The position numbers and the translations under genes were made by a program. The notes beneath the pieces were generated by a model. It did not search any database, was not told the DNA's origin, and worked only from the letters and a program-made list of their open reading frames with translations. DNA of 47,119 nucleotides from the IMG/VR virus record IMGVR_UViG_3300009409_000727, positions 1 through 47,119 of that record; one strand, 5' to 3'. Shown here in pieces: positions 8,550-15,462 of this stretch. Source of the DNA: a virus. The stretch's first letter is position 1. Every line of letters starts with the position of its first letter.

Positions 8550-9613
8550 AATATACCTGTTATATTACGATGTTTGTTTAAAATGCTATCTTGTAATAAG
8601 AATTCATCGTATATTTTTTTGTCAAACTTGTATTCTATTAAACTTTTTATAATATAATCTACATGTTTCTTAAATGTAATATCTTTATACGCATTAGTAT
8701 TTTTTATTTTATGCATGTTTACTAGTGCATCATCTTTAAATGGAAAATTAGTAAAGTAATATATTTTAGGATCTTCCAAAATATTTAATAAAATAACACT
8801 ATCGCTATAATTTTCTTCTATCCATTCTACTAATAAATGTAAATTACTTACATTATAGTTCATTACAGTTATATTAAAACATATTGATTTACTAAATCCC
8901 TTATATATTTCCAGGTTTTTAATAAATTTTTCCCACTTATTAGGGTATCGTATATGTTCATATACTTCATCATATCCATCACAACTAGCAATAATGTGTA
9001 TGTTATTAAATAATTTTAATTTATCTATTAAGTTTTTACTGTTGGTAGAGCAATTAGTATTAAATTGTAACTTGACATCTAATTGATCTTGTTGTATGCA
9101 TTTATCTAATAAGCCTTCTAGTTCAGGATTTAAAAATGGTTCTCCTCCTGCCATATATAAATGCTCTATTGTATCTATATTAATAATATCTAATGTAGCA
9201 ATTGAGGGAGATTTGATATAGTCTCGCGCCAATGCTACCCATTCTTTTTGTTTAGTAGTACTATTAATAGGATTACACATACGACAACTTAAATTACAAG
9301 TGTCATCATTGCGTAAGTCGTATGATACTAATTTTATTTCGCCATTGGCGAGAACATTGCCGTCAGTATTAGCATGTTGACGAGGACTTACTCTATTCTT
9401 TTCTTCCAAGTCCCAGCAATAACTACAAGCGTCAGGTTTATCTCCATATGACATAGCATGACGCACGTTAGTCAATTGTTCATTACGGTACCAATTAAAT
9501 GTATTATCATATTTCTCTACAGGTTTTGCCCAACAGCAAGGGCGTATATCATTGTATTGATCTATATGTAAATGACTAAATGCTTTAACACAATACGTAT
9601 CACTCCTACCCAT
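8546..9613 (-). CDS. N-terminal-twitch radical SAM protein, short and AT-rich
   Basis: At 355 residues this is the shortest complete radical-SAM protein of the set. Auxiliary cysteines: Cys8, CC at 26-27, CSYC at 63-66. Catalytic CNLSCRMC is at Cys106, 110, 113 and MAGGEP at 154-159. The N-terminus is trimmed (the first Cys is at residue 8), and the C-terminus ends at HRNITGIL, where relatives continue through an NF-x-x-x-FP motif. Composition differs sharply from neighbours: 60-base samples at 8701-8760 and 9001-9060 have 13 and 11 G/C, against 26 at 8041-8100 and 25 at 9721-9780. This suggests a separate, perhaps recent, acquisition. The start overlaps the upstream stop by 8 bases, so it is well integrated in the operon. 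Confidence 0.9.
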   Translation of the reverse strand: MGRSDTYCVKAFSHLHIDQYNDIRPCCWAKPVEKYDNTFNWYRNEQLTNVRHAMSYGDKPDACSYCWDLEEKNRVSPRQHANTDGNVLANGEIKLVSYDLRNDDTCNLSCRMCNPINSTTKQKEWVALARDYIKSPSIATLDIINIDTIEHLYMAGGEPFLNPELEGLLDKCIQQDQLDVKLQFNTNCSTNSKNLIDKLKLFNNIHIIASCDGYDEVYEHIRYPNKWEKFIKNLEIYKGFSKSICFNITVMNYNVSNLHLLVEWIEENYSDSVILLNILEDPKIYYFTNFPFKDDALVNMHKIKNTNAYKDITFKKHVDYIIKSLIEYKFDKKIYDEFLLQDSILNKHRNITGIL

Positions 9614-11039
9614 GTGACAACCTCTTGCACTCTTCCCACCAGTCTATCATCTCTGGGAATGTTTTTATAAAATTAGTACCACGACGGTTGTCGTGCTCGT
9701 TAAAAAAGCGATAAAAGTCTGCTTTACAGTTGTCTACATACATTGGATCTAACTTACTACCTTCCTGCCACCATGCTAAGTCTCTATGCATACGTTGAAT
9801 TTCATAATCTTTAAAGCCTTTAAAGCGAGATTTCTCGTCTTCCATGTTATCTAACATCCAACATGTGTTCTCTTCGTGTATATCTTGGTATGGTTCAGGC
9901 AATAACTGTATGCTTTGCCAAGCAGGCTGTCGTAATAGCGGTGTATCAAACCATACACGTTGATAAGTTTCACTATATGCTTGTCGCAAACCGTGTATAT
10001 AGCCTAATAACTTATCCATTCCTGTAATACTTAAATTGTTATATGTTATAATAAACGTTAAAGAGTTTCTGTACGGAACTTCCGTTAAGTATGTGTTGAT
10101 ATTATCGCACATCTTATTAAAGTCTAACCCATTACGTATATACTCGGCTTGTTCCAGCCAACTGTCTACACTAACGTATTGCATAAAGTGTTCTACTTTC
10201 TCTTCCAAGCATATGCGTTTAACTTTTTCTAAGTATTTGTCAAACAATTTGTTGTCTACTGGACTAAAGTTACTTGTAACGTTTACATGTAAGTCGCTTT
10301 TGGGGTTGTCTATAATGTAATCAAATACTTTATATGTATTCTTATCCATCATAGGCTCACCACCAGTCATACGGAAATGCTTTAAGTCTTTATATAAGTC
10401 AGGCCACCATTCCCAAAACGCTTCTACATAAGGATTATACTTGCTATGTGGTATACAAGGGTTAATCTCAAAGTGTTCAGGTGCGTTATGTGGTTTAGAT
10501 GTAGGCCAGGCACCGTGCTGTTTCATTTCTTTATCCCACGCAGTACTAAACTGTGGACTACAGTAACTACATTTTAAGTTACAGTTGTGATTAAAGTTTA
10601 CTTCTACATAACGTGGGTTCTTATCTGCATCCCACGGAGCATTAACTACATCGTCAAAGTCCATTGCGGCCCACGGCTCACCACTTCTGTAATGCCTATC
10701 GCTTAAATGTCCAGTATCTTCTATGTTCCAACAGTACTGGCACTCGCTAGGGCGCACGCCTTCTAACATAAGTTTACGCATTTCTTTCTTATGTTGAGTG
10801 TTATGTAATGCTGATGGAGTGCCTAACTCCATTTTATGTAGCGGTGGGTGATAACAACTGTTGTTTAATCCAGTTGGTAAATGTAAACTAACTTGGTTCC
10901 ATTTCGCAAGACAAAAGGATGGCGATACAGAGTCTAACTGTACTTTAATATCCTCGGCACTTTTATAGAAATCTGACTTAAACTTACCATCTTTAACTTC
11001 TATTTTATCGCCTTTATTATCCTTGTATAGTTGATTCAT
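9606..11039 (-). CDS. N-terminal-twitch radical SAM protein (pair C)
   Basis: A 477-residue paralogue of the gene at 6853. It has about 40 extra N-terminal residues before SPSFCLAKW (Cys43), then C-Y-H-P-P (Cys62), CQYC (100-103), catalytic CNLKCSYC (Cys153, 157, 160) and MTGGEP (224-229). The C-terminal R-R-G-T-N-F-x-x-x-F-P-E-M is conserved. As in its partner, the usual CC of the auxiliary domain is C-[HY]-H-P-P. ATG 11039 overlaps the upstream membrane-protein gene by 23 bases. It is the first radical-SAM gene of the cluster in the direction of transcription. Radical-SAM assignment is certain; substrate is unknown. Confidence 0.92.
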   Translation of the reverse strand: MNQLYKDNKGDKIEVKDGKFKSDFYKSAEDIKVQLDSVSPSFCLAKWNQVSLHLPTGLNNSCYHPPLHKMELGTPSALHNTQHKKEMRKLMLEGVRPSECQYCWNIEDTGHLSDRHYRSGEPWAAMDFDDVVNAPWDADKNPRYVEVNFNHNCNLKCSYCSPQFSTAWDKEMKQHGAWPTSKPHNAPEHFEINPCIPHSKYNPYVEAFWEWWPDLYKDLKHFRMTGGEPMMDKNTYKVFDYIIDNPKSDLHVNVTSNFSPVDNKLFDKYLEKVKRICLEEKVEHFMQYVSVDSWLEQAEYIRNGLDFNKMCDNINTYLTEVPYRNSLTFIITYNNLSITGMDKLLGYIHGLRQAYSETYQRVWFDTPLLRQPAWQSIQLLPEPYQDIHEENTCWMLDNMEDEKSRFKGFKDYEIQRMHRDLAWWQEGSKLDPMYVDNCKADFYRFFNEHDNRRGTNFIKTFPEMIDWWEECKRLSHG

Positions 11040-11340
11040 GGTTATGGCTACTATCCATTTCGTGATGGTTCTTATTTAATGAATAAAATATTACTGTTGC
11101 TATTACAGCGCCTACAATTACTCCTTGTGTAAATCGTTTAATAGTTTTCCAATTACGTGTTCGTTGTTCTGCACTAAAGTTTTGCCACTTCTTGTATCCT
11201 TTCCAAAACTTCCACATTGAGTATACAGTTAAAATTACTGCTATACCTATGAGGTAAGGTGTGTAAGGACTATCTATAGATAATATACCTACACTAATTA
11301 ATAAGGCGATTAAGCCATTTACCCAGCAAATTGGACACAT
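11017..11340 (-). CDS. Small membrane protein with CPIC N-terminus and His-rich C-terminus
   Basis: 107 residues, not recognised. It starts with MCPIC and has three likely membrane spans (about 8-22, 28-45 and 73-88). Between spans 2 and 3 lies a basic, aromatic stretch (WKFWKGYKKW). The tail is rich in histidine and acid residues (HHEMDSSHNHE, about 92-102). The CPIC plus His-rich tail could bind a metal, but this is only a pattern. The start codon shares its A with the stop of the Lys-rich mini-ORF (TAATG), and the 3' end overlaps the first radical-SAM gene by 23 bases. The operon position suggests a link to the radical-SAM cluster. Confidence 0.7.
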   Translation of the reverse strand: MCPICWVNGLIALLISVGILSIDSPYTPYLIGIAVILTVYSMWKFWKGYKKWQNFSAEQRTRNWKTIKRFTQGVIVGAVIATVIFYSLNKNHHEMDSSHNHESTIQG

Positions 11341-11503
11341 TACTTAGGCTTCTTCGGTTTTTTCTTTTCTTTCTTAGGTTTGTCTCTGTTTTTACCTTCC
11401 ATCCTTGCCTCCCTGTTTTTCTAGTTGTATCTACTTCTCCAAACTCTCCCATGCTTTTACCGTGTAGTTTAGTTCTACTAAAGTTATAAAGGTCATGGTT
11501 CAT
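11294..11503 (-). CDS. Small hypothetical protein, C-terminal half doubtful
   Basis: ATG 11503-11501 shares its A with the stop of the upstream glycosyltransferase (TAATG), which supports this start. The first half (MNHDLYNF, then GKSMGEFGEVD) looks like real coding sequence. The second half (RKKRKNRR, then SLSNVSNLLGKW) runs 47 bases into the membrane-protein gene and reads like out-of-frame sequence. The 20-residue Lys-rich frame in the same DNA fits the junctions better. I therefore trust the start but not the end. Function unknown. Confidence 0.45.
   Translation of the reverse strand: MNHDLYNFSRTKLHGKSMGEFGEVDTTRKTGRQGWKVKTETNLRKKRKNRRSLSNVSNLLGKWLNRLIN
11340..11402 (-). CDS. Lys/Pro-rich mini-ORF (20 residues)
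   Basis: ATG 11402 to TAA 11340 encodes 20 residues, about half lysine, with repeated K-K-P-K. A strong Shine-Dalgarno GGGAGG sits 5 bases before ATG, and the stop overlaps the next start as TAATG, the junction used elsewhere here. Both suggest it is translated. It could instead be the true C-terminus of the upstream ORF reached by a -1 frameshift or after a base error in AAAAA near 11416-11420. No function is known. Being basic and next to a radical-SAM cluster, it could be considered as a peptide substrate, but nothing more supports that. Confidence 0.45.
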   Translation of the reverse strand: MEGKNRDKPKKEKKKPKKPK

Positions 11504-12429
11504 TACCAACCCTCTATTTGTCGTATTACATCCAATTCTTGTATCATTATATCATAGTTTGTGTGCTTGCTGTAATGTGTTTTAAAGAACTTACTTGCTT
11601 CAGCATCCATTTCGCATATAGGCATACCTAATTTGTTCTGTAATATTTCTCCTATACGCTCTGCTTCATCCCATGGGTTTTGCATTTCGTATTCTCCATG
11701 ATATATCTCATTGAGGTATGTAAAGTCTCTTACATTAACATAATCCCAATCAGTAAGCATAGTTAAATACGTGCCTAAACGTGAGCCGTATATACTCCAT
11801 ATGCCGTGCTCAACATCGCGTCCTACAGTTTGCCATATACATAAGTTATCTAAATTGCGAGCATGTATTTGTTCCTCAAATGTTTTTAAGTCAGGTTTAG
11901 TTCCTTTGTTTAAAACCATTTTAACACCTTCTCTAAACCCAGCACGCCATGCGTGTAATGCTGAACCATTTGGGTATGTTGTGCTATAGCAGTTATGCAT
12001 TGGTCTATAGTTGTCGTCAAAACAAAACTCTACTAATGTTTCATCACTACCATCAGTGTTCTCATGTGTAGTCATATTTAATACAAAGTCCACAGGCCAA
12101 CAACTTAACCCACCATTGCCATACATTAGTCCGTTTATAATATTACGACCCTTCCATCTAAACACACAATGTTTAGTAACATCATCCAATGTTAATTGTA
12201 AGTTAAAAAACTCTGGGTCGGGTAAGTTATCACCGTCTATTAAAACAAATCGTCCTGAAGGAGAAGCTCTAGCCGCGGCCTTGTGCGCGGCATCTGATCC
12301 TTCTACACCATCAATGTGTATTGCCCAAGGCACCATGTTTAGTATCTTGGCCCAAAACTCATCCTTTTGCGGCTCATCATATGTTAGGTATATACAATCT
12401 AAGTCAGCAATATCAACTATTTCAGTCAT
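11503..12429 (-). CDS. GT-A fold glycosyltransferase (GT2-like)
   Basis: 308 residues from ATG 12429 (MTEIVDIADL). This start is chosen because AGGAAGGA lies immediately upstream and it overlaps the previous stop; the open frame continues to 12537 but that part looks non-coding. Glycosyltransferase features: G-x-x-G-S-D-A-A-H-K-A-A-A (about 41-53), then VLIDGDNLPDPEFF (62-75) with the metal/nucleotide-sugar DxD at Asp65-x-Asp67. This matches family 2 GT-A enzymes. A later W-R-A-G-F-R-E-G segment may be the acceptor side. It would transfer a sugar from a nucleotide donor to an unknown acceptor. It is one of three glycosyltransferases between the operon promoter and the radical-SAM genes. Confidence 0.7.
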   Translation of the reverse strand: MTEIVDIADLDCIYLTYDEPQKDEFWAKILNMVPWAIHIDGVEGSDAAHKAAARASPSGRFVLIDGDNLPDPEFFNLQLTLDDVTKHCVFRWKGRNIINGLMYGNGGLSCWPVDFVLNMTTHENTDGSDETLVEFCFDDNYRPMHNCYSTTYPNGSALHAWRAGFREGVKMVLNKGTKPDLKTFEEQIHARNLDNLCIWQTVGRDVEHGIWSIYGSRLGTYLTMLTDWDYVNVRDFTYLNEIYHGEYEMQNPWDEAERIGEILQNKLGMPICEMDAEASKFFKTHYSKHTNYDIMIQELDVIRQIEGW

Positions 12430-12721
12430 ATTCCTTCCTAAACATATCAAGACAGATTCGATAGTTAATACATTTTGGATAAAATGAGTTTGTTTGTTCG
12501 TATGTTCTCGCAAGTAATTCTTTTCTACATATAGCATCCATACGTAAATTAGGATTAAAGTTCTGGAATATACGATGTGTAGTCATTATATCTTGCGCCG
12601 CACCCCGACACTCTCCTTCCGAATGCATTCGTATTTGATACCAAACATCATTCTCACCTTGGTACTGTCCACTAAATGGACCTACACTTAACATTATCAT
12701 TAACAACCATGGTTCCCACAT
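12422..12721 (-). CDS. Small hypothetical protein with hydrophobic N-terminus and four cysteines
   Basis: 99 residues from ATG 12721; AAGGAAATAACA just before it supports this start over the longer frame to 12754. The N-terminus WEPWLLMIMLSVGPFSGQYQ is hydrophobic and could be a signal peptide or anchor, though it lacks a basic n-region. The rest has four well-spaced cysteines (in GECRG, AICRK, PKCIN, RICLD) that could form disulfides if exported. No family recognised. It overlaps the downstream glycosyltransferase start by 8 bases. Confidence 0.65.
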   Translation of the reverse strand: MWEPWLLMIMLSVGPFSGQYQGENDVWYQIRMHSEGECRGAAQDIMTTHRIFQNFNPNLRMDAICRKELLARTYEQTNSFYPKCINYRICLDMFRKEYD

Positions 12722-12731
12722 TGTTATTTCC

Positions 12732-12959
12732 TCAAGGGTTAAATGCCTTCTCAAACTTATTTGCTTCTGTTTTTGTCTTAAACGATACTCTTACACCTAA
12801 TGCATACACAGTGTCATCTAATATATATTCCTTTTTGCAATTTTCTTCACACCATGTTTTAACGTTTTTATAAATTTTAATTGCTTTTTTAAACTCTTTA
12901 TTTTTAATTACCTCACCCTTCTTTATTTTCCAAGGGAATTTAGCATGTTTTACAATCAT
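12732..12959 (-). CDS. Small hypothetical basic protein
   Basis: 75 residues, lysine-rich (K-I-K-K-G-E, K-E-F-K-K-A-I-K), with a WCEENC motif near 36-41. No family recognised. ATG 12959 forms an ATGA overlap with the upstream stop, and the downstream gene follows after 10 bases with its own ribosome-binding site. It is AT-rich relative to the adjacent glycosyltransferase. It is probably cytoplasmic, with no membrane segment. Confidence 0.65.
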   Translation of the reverse strand: MIVKHAKFPWKIKKGEVIKNKEFKKAIKIYKNVKTWCEENCKKEYILDDTVYALGVRVSFKTKTEANKFEKAFNP

Positions 12960-13390
12960 TTTTTCTCCTGTTGTAATTGATAATAATTTTCATCCTTATT
13001 GAATTTTACTTTATCAGCAGTAATAACTTGTTTAATAATCCTATGATCCTTGTCTGTAACATATACAGGCAAGTCTGGATCCAATTCTGTTGCGTGTGTT
13101 ACTTTAGTATATTTTCTTAAACGGTTGTATACATCATGTTTAACTGGCTCCAACTTACCATTAACTATTACCCAATCAGTAATATGATTAGTATCTAACC
13201 ATTTAGAAGGTATTTTAATGTGACTACGTAATTCATCTACATATGTAGATGCTTCATATATAGTGCCGTTATCATGATGATATAAGCAGTAATCTGCTTT
13301 AGCAACATCTAGATCAACTTGAGTCTCAATTGCTTCTATTAAATCGTCTAGGCCTTTTATACTTTTGTTTAATGGTTTAATTCCTTTCAT
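12956..13390 (-). CDS. Hypothetical protein
   Basis: 144 residues with mixed alpha/beta character and no motif I can name. It contains DYCLYHHDNGTIYEAS near residues 33-48 and ends with a charged, glutamine-rich tail. It overlaps the upstream glycosyltransferase by 14 bases and the downstream ORF by ATGA, so it is part of the same polycistron. The absence of hydrophobic stretches suggests a soluble protein. Nothing in the sequence fixes a function. Confidence 0.7.
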   Translation of the reverse strand: MKGIKPLNKSIKGLDDLIEAIETQVDLDVAKADYCLYHHDNGTIYEASTYVDELRSHIKIPSKWLDTNHITDWVIVNGKLEPVKHDVYNRLRKYTKVTHATELDPDLPVYVTDKDHRIIKQVITADKVKFNKDENYYQLQQEKK

Positions 13391-14240
13391 AGTATTCTAT
13401 TGTTTTGTCTGCTAGGTACTCTTTACATTCTGCACCATGCACTGGATATATTTGTGGCTCTACACCTAATATTAATCCAACATCATCACTATATTCTATG
13501 TTAATAATGTCTTCTATCTTATGTGACTCTGGCCAACCTAGTATACTGTTCTTCATATGTACAAATGTTGGATAGTCTAACACATTGTTTGTATGCGTGT
13601 ACTCTGCTTCTTGTAATACTAATGCTATTGCCAACGCAACATCAGTTGTAGGCTTTTCATCCCTACAGTTCTTTAATTGCTCTGATACTTCATCCCAATT
13701 TTTATAAACCCATTTTAATGTTTTAAATAGGTTTAGACTATCTTCACCATAACGGAAGTACATAAACCCACTATAAGTGTTAGGTAAGTTGTTGATATCA
13801 AAGAGTTTTCTGTATTTGCGTGAGTTAGATATAGAACCGTCTAGTTTGCGAACATTAGTCGCAATCATTACTTCCTGCTCACGCATAAATGTCCACCAAT
13901 GATCTATGTTGCGTGTGAACACAATATCGCAATCTAACTTAACTGTCTCTTTAAACGGCGTTATTGACCACGCCTTCCATTCATTACCTAGCTTCCATGA
14001 GTCATCCTTACTATCATCGCCCCACGGAATGTCTATTACATAGTCAAATACTTTGTAATGCTTTTCTACTAATTGTTCTTTAGTTGGTTTATCTACAGCG
14101 ATAGCAAACTTGTTTATAGTTTGTGTTGCTTTTAGACTTAATCCACAGGCATATGCTAGTTTTAAATAGTCAGTACTATCGTTATTTTGAACAAATGTGA
14201 AATATCCAATTTGTTCATCATGCTCTTTGGTGCGTTTCAT
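13377..14240 (-). CDS. GT8-like GT-A glycosyltransferase
   Basis: 287 residues. The N-terminal strand GYFTFVQNN resembles the start of nucleotide-sugar-binding folds, and V-K-L-D-C-D-I-V-F gives a DxD motif (Asp103-x-Asp105) as in GT-A families such as GT8. Near the C-terminus, PQIYPVHGAECKEYL may form the acceptor/donor side. It resembles the next gene upstream in length, DxD position and the preceding I-T-P-[FY]-x-[EK]-T segment, so the two are probably distant paralogues. The start forms an ATGA overlap with that gene. Donor and acceptor unknown. Confidence 0.6.
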   Translation of the reverse strand: MKRTKEHDEQIGYFTFVQNNDSTDYLKLAYACGLSLKATQTINKFAIAVDKPTKEQLVEKHYKVFDYVIDIPWGDDSKDDSWKLGNEWKAWSITPFKETVKLDCDIVFTRNIDHWWTFMREQEVMIATNVRKLDGSISNSRKYRKLFDINNLPNTYSGFMYFRYGEDSLNLFKTLKWVYKNWDEVSEQLKNCRDEKPTTDVALAIALVLQEAEYTHTNNVLDYPTFVHMKNSILGWPESHKIEDIINIEYSDDVGLILGVEPQIYPVHGAECKEYLADKTIEYYERN

Positions 14241-15073
14241 GTTTGAATAAATGTATGCGTTATAGTTGGTTGTGTGGCATATTGTAATATTTCATCTGTA
14301 TGTTCTAATATACTATATTTGTTCATAATATGAATATTAGTATTTTTTATGTATGTCACTTTATCATCAAACCCATATGTAACAACACCATCTTCTTGTA
14401 CAGTGTTAATTGAATATTGTGAAGGGAGAGTAAAGAGTGGATCTAGAAAATAATAATCTAAACTTAATAAATTATATGCAATACTTATAGCATAATCATT
14501 TCTATATGGACCCATCTTGAAATTATACAATTTATAATAATATTGATAGTTGTCTTGTACTAATTTAACTAGGTTAAAGAACTCTCTTGCTGTATCATTT
14601 TTAGTAAAATACAACACAGTTGCCCATAACATTGGAATACTACTCCAATGTAGCATTTTATCATCAATAAAACTATCTTTTTCTGTAATATCATATACAG
14701 TATTATGACATAATAATTCTTTATCAGACTGAAATAGCCATTGCAATGAGTTATTAAACATAAGATAATCTACATCTAACAGTAATGTTTTCTCATAAGG
14801 GGTTATATCATATGCTTGAGGGCGAGTTTTATTATGCCAAGTAACTTCTTCTGTTTTTCCATCAGGAGTTCTAAAAGTACGACGATTACTATCACCCGCT
14901 TCAAGTATGATAACATCGTCAAAAGGACCTTCAATAAGGTTATCAGTGACTAATGTAACCCCTGTGTTAGGTAAGTGTTTGCGTACAAGTAACGCACAGA
15001 GCTTGGCGAGTTCTGTATATTTTATAGATTCGTTATTGTAAGCAAATAATAATACGCCATTTTCGGTAGGCAT
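14237..15073 (-). CDS. GT8-like GT-A glycosyltransferase
   Basis: 278 residues. It begins NGVLLFAYNNESIKYTELA, typical of GT8-type phage proteins that scan a host or phage acceptor. T-L-L-L-D-V-D-Y-L-M-F supplies the DxD (Asp100-x-Asp102), preceded by ITPYEK as in its neighbour. The middle is aromatic-rich (YQYYYKLYNF, about 175-184). The gene is AT-rich. The start shares its A with the upstream stop (TAATG). It is the second gene after the operon promoter. Likely role: glycosylating phage DNA, a virion protein or host glycan; the sequence does not choose between these. Confidence 0.6.
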   Translation of the reverse strand: MPTENGVLLFAYNNESIKYTELAKLCALLVRKHLPNTGVTLVTDNLIEGPFDDVIILEAGDSNRRTFRTPDGKTEEVTWHNKTRPQAYDITPYEKTLLLDVDYLMFNNSLQWLFQSDKELLCHNTVYDITEKDSFIDDKMLHWSSIPMLWATVLYFTKNDTAREFFNLVKLVQDNYQYYYKLYNFKMGPYRNDYAISIAYNLLSLDYYFLDPLFTLPSQYSINTVQEDGVVTYGFDDKVTYIKNTNIHIMNKYSILEHTDEILQYATQPTITHTFIQT

Positions 15074-15423
15074 TAAATTTGTTCGGGTTTTCTTGTTGCT
15101 CTGATTGTTTTGATATCTTCGAGATATTCGTTATTGACTTCATAGTATCGTTGCCACAGTTTCTCGGTAAAGTCTCGTGGATCTTCTATTAATATAGGAT
15201 TATCATAAGAATCTAATACTACTGTGGGATTTGCTTCTAAATCTGCTGATTGTGCTATAGCGGCGCGTAGCGACATTAACTCGGCAAAATTAATTAATTC
15301 TCTTGTTATTTTAAATAAGCCGCTGTTATAAGGAAGGGATAATAAACCTAAAGTGGCCTCACGCTTTGTTGCGTGAGCCACCTTTTGGTTAAATTTCTTT
15401 TTAACTGTATCTTTCACATTCAT
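15073..15423 (-). CDS. Hypothetical protein, first gene of the accessory operon, probably leaderless
   Basis: 116 residues, unrecognised. The basic N-terminus (MNVKDTVKKKFNQK) is followed by helical segments and an acidic region (IEDPRDFTEKLW, about 83-94). ATG 15423 lies 8 bases from the -10 box of a perfect sigma-70-type promoter, with no Shine-Dalgarno sequence, so the mRNA probably begins at the start codon. If a leader is required, the first downstream internal Met is too far in to be attractive (near residue 50). It leads a polycistron that continues through the glycosyltransferases and radical-SAM genes. Confidence 0.7.
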   Translation of the reverse strand: MNVKDTVKKKFNQKVAHATKREATLGLLSLPYNSGLFKITRELINFAELMSLRAAIAQSADLEANPTVVLDSYDNPILIEDPRDFTEKLWQRYYEVNNEYLEDIKTIRATRKPEQI

Positions 15424-15430
15424 ATATAAT

Positions 15431-15459
15431 ATTATACATGAATAACTTTATTATGTCAA
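15431..15459 (-). promoter_or_regulatory. Consensus sigma-70-type promoter of the accessory operon
   Basis: On the minus strand TTGACA (15459-15454), exactly 17 bases, then TATAAT (15436-15431): a perfect match to the bacterial housekeeping consensus. Seven bases separate the -10 box from ATG 15423, so the predicted transcription start coincides with the start codon. No later gene boundary down to the left edge shows a comparable promoter, so this may drive the whole 15-kb unit. Confidence 0.85.
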
Positions 15460-15462
15460 CTA

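Noticed and set aside
12011-12487. 158-codon plus-strand open frame
   Set aside because: Antisense to the GT2-like glycosyltransferase; no start signal or neighbouring plus-strand gene.
12430-12537. N-terminal extension of the GT2-like gene
   Set aside because: ATG 12429 has an AGGAAGGA site and overlaps the upstream stop; the extension covers another gene and has no glycosyltransferase-like sequence.
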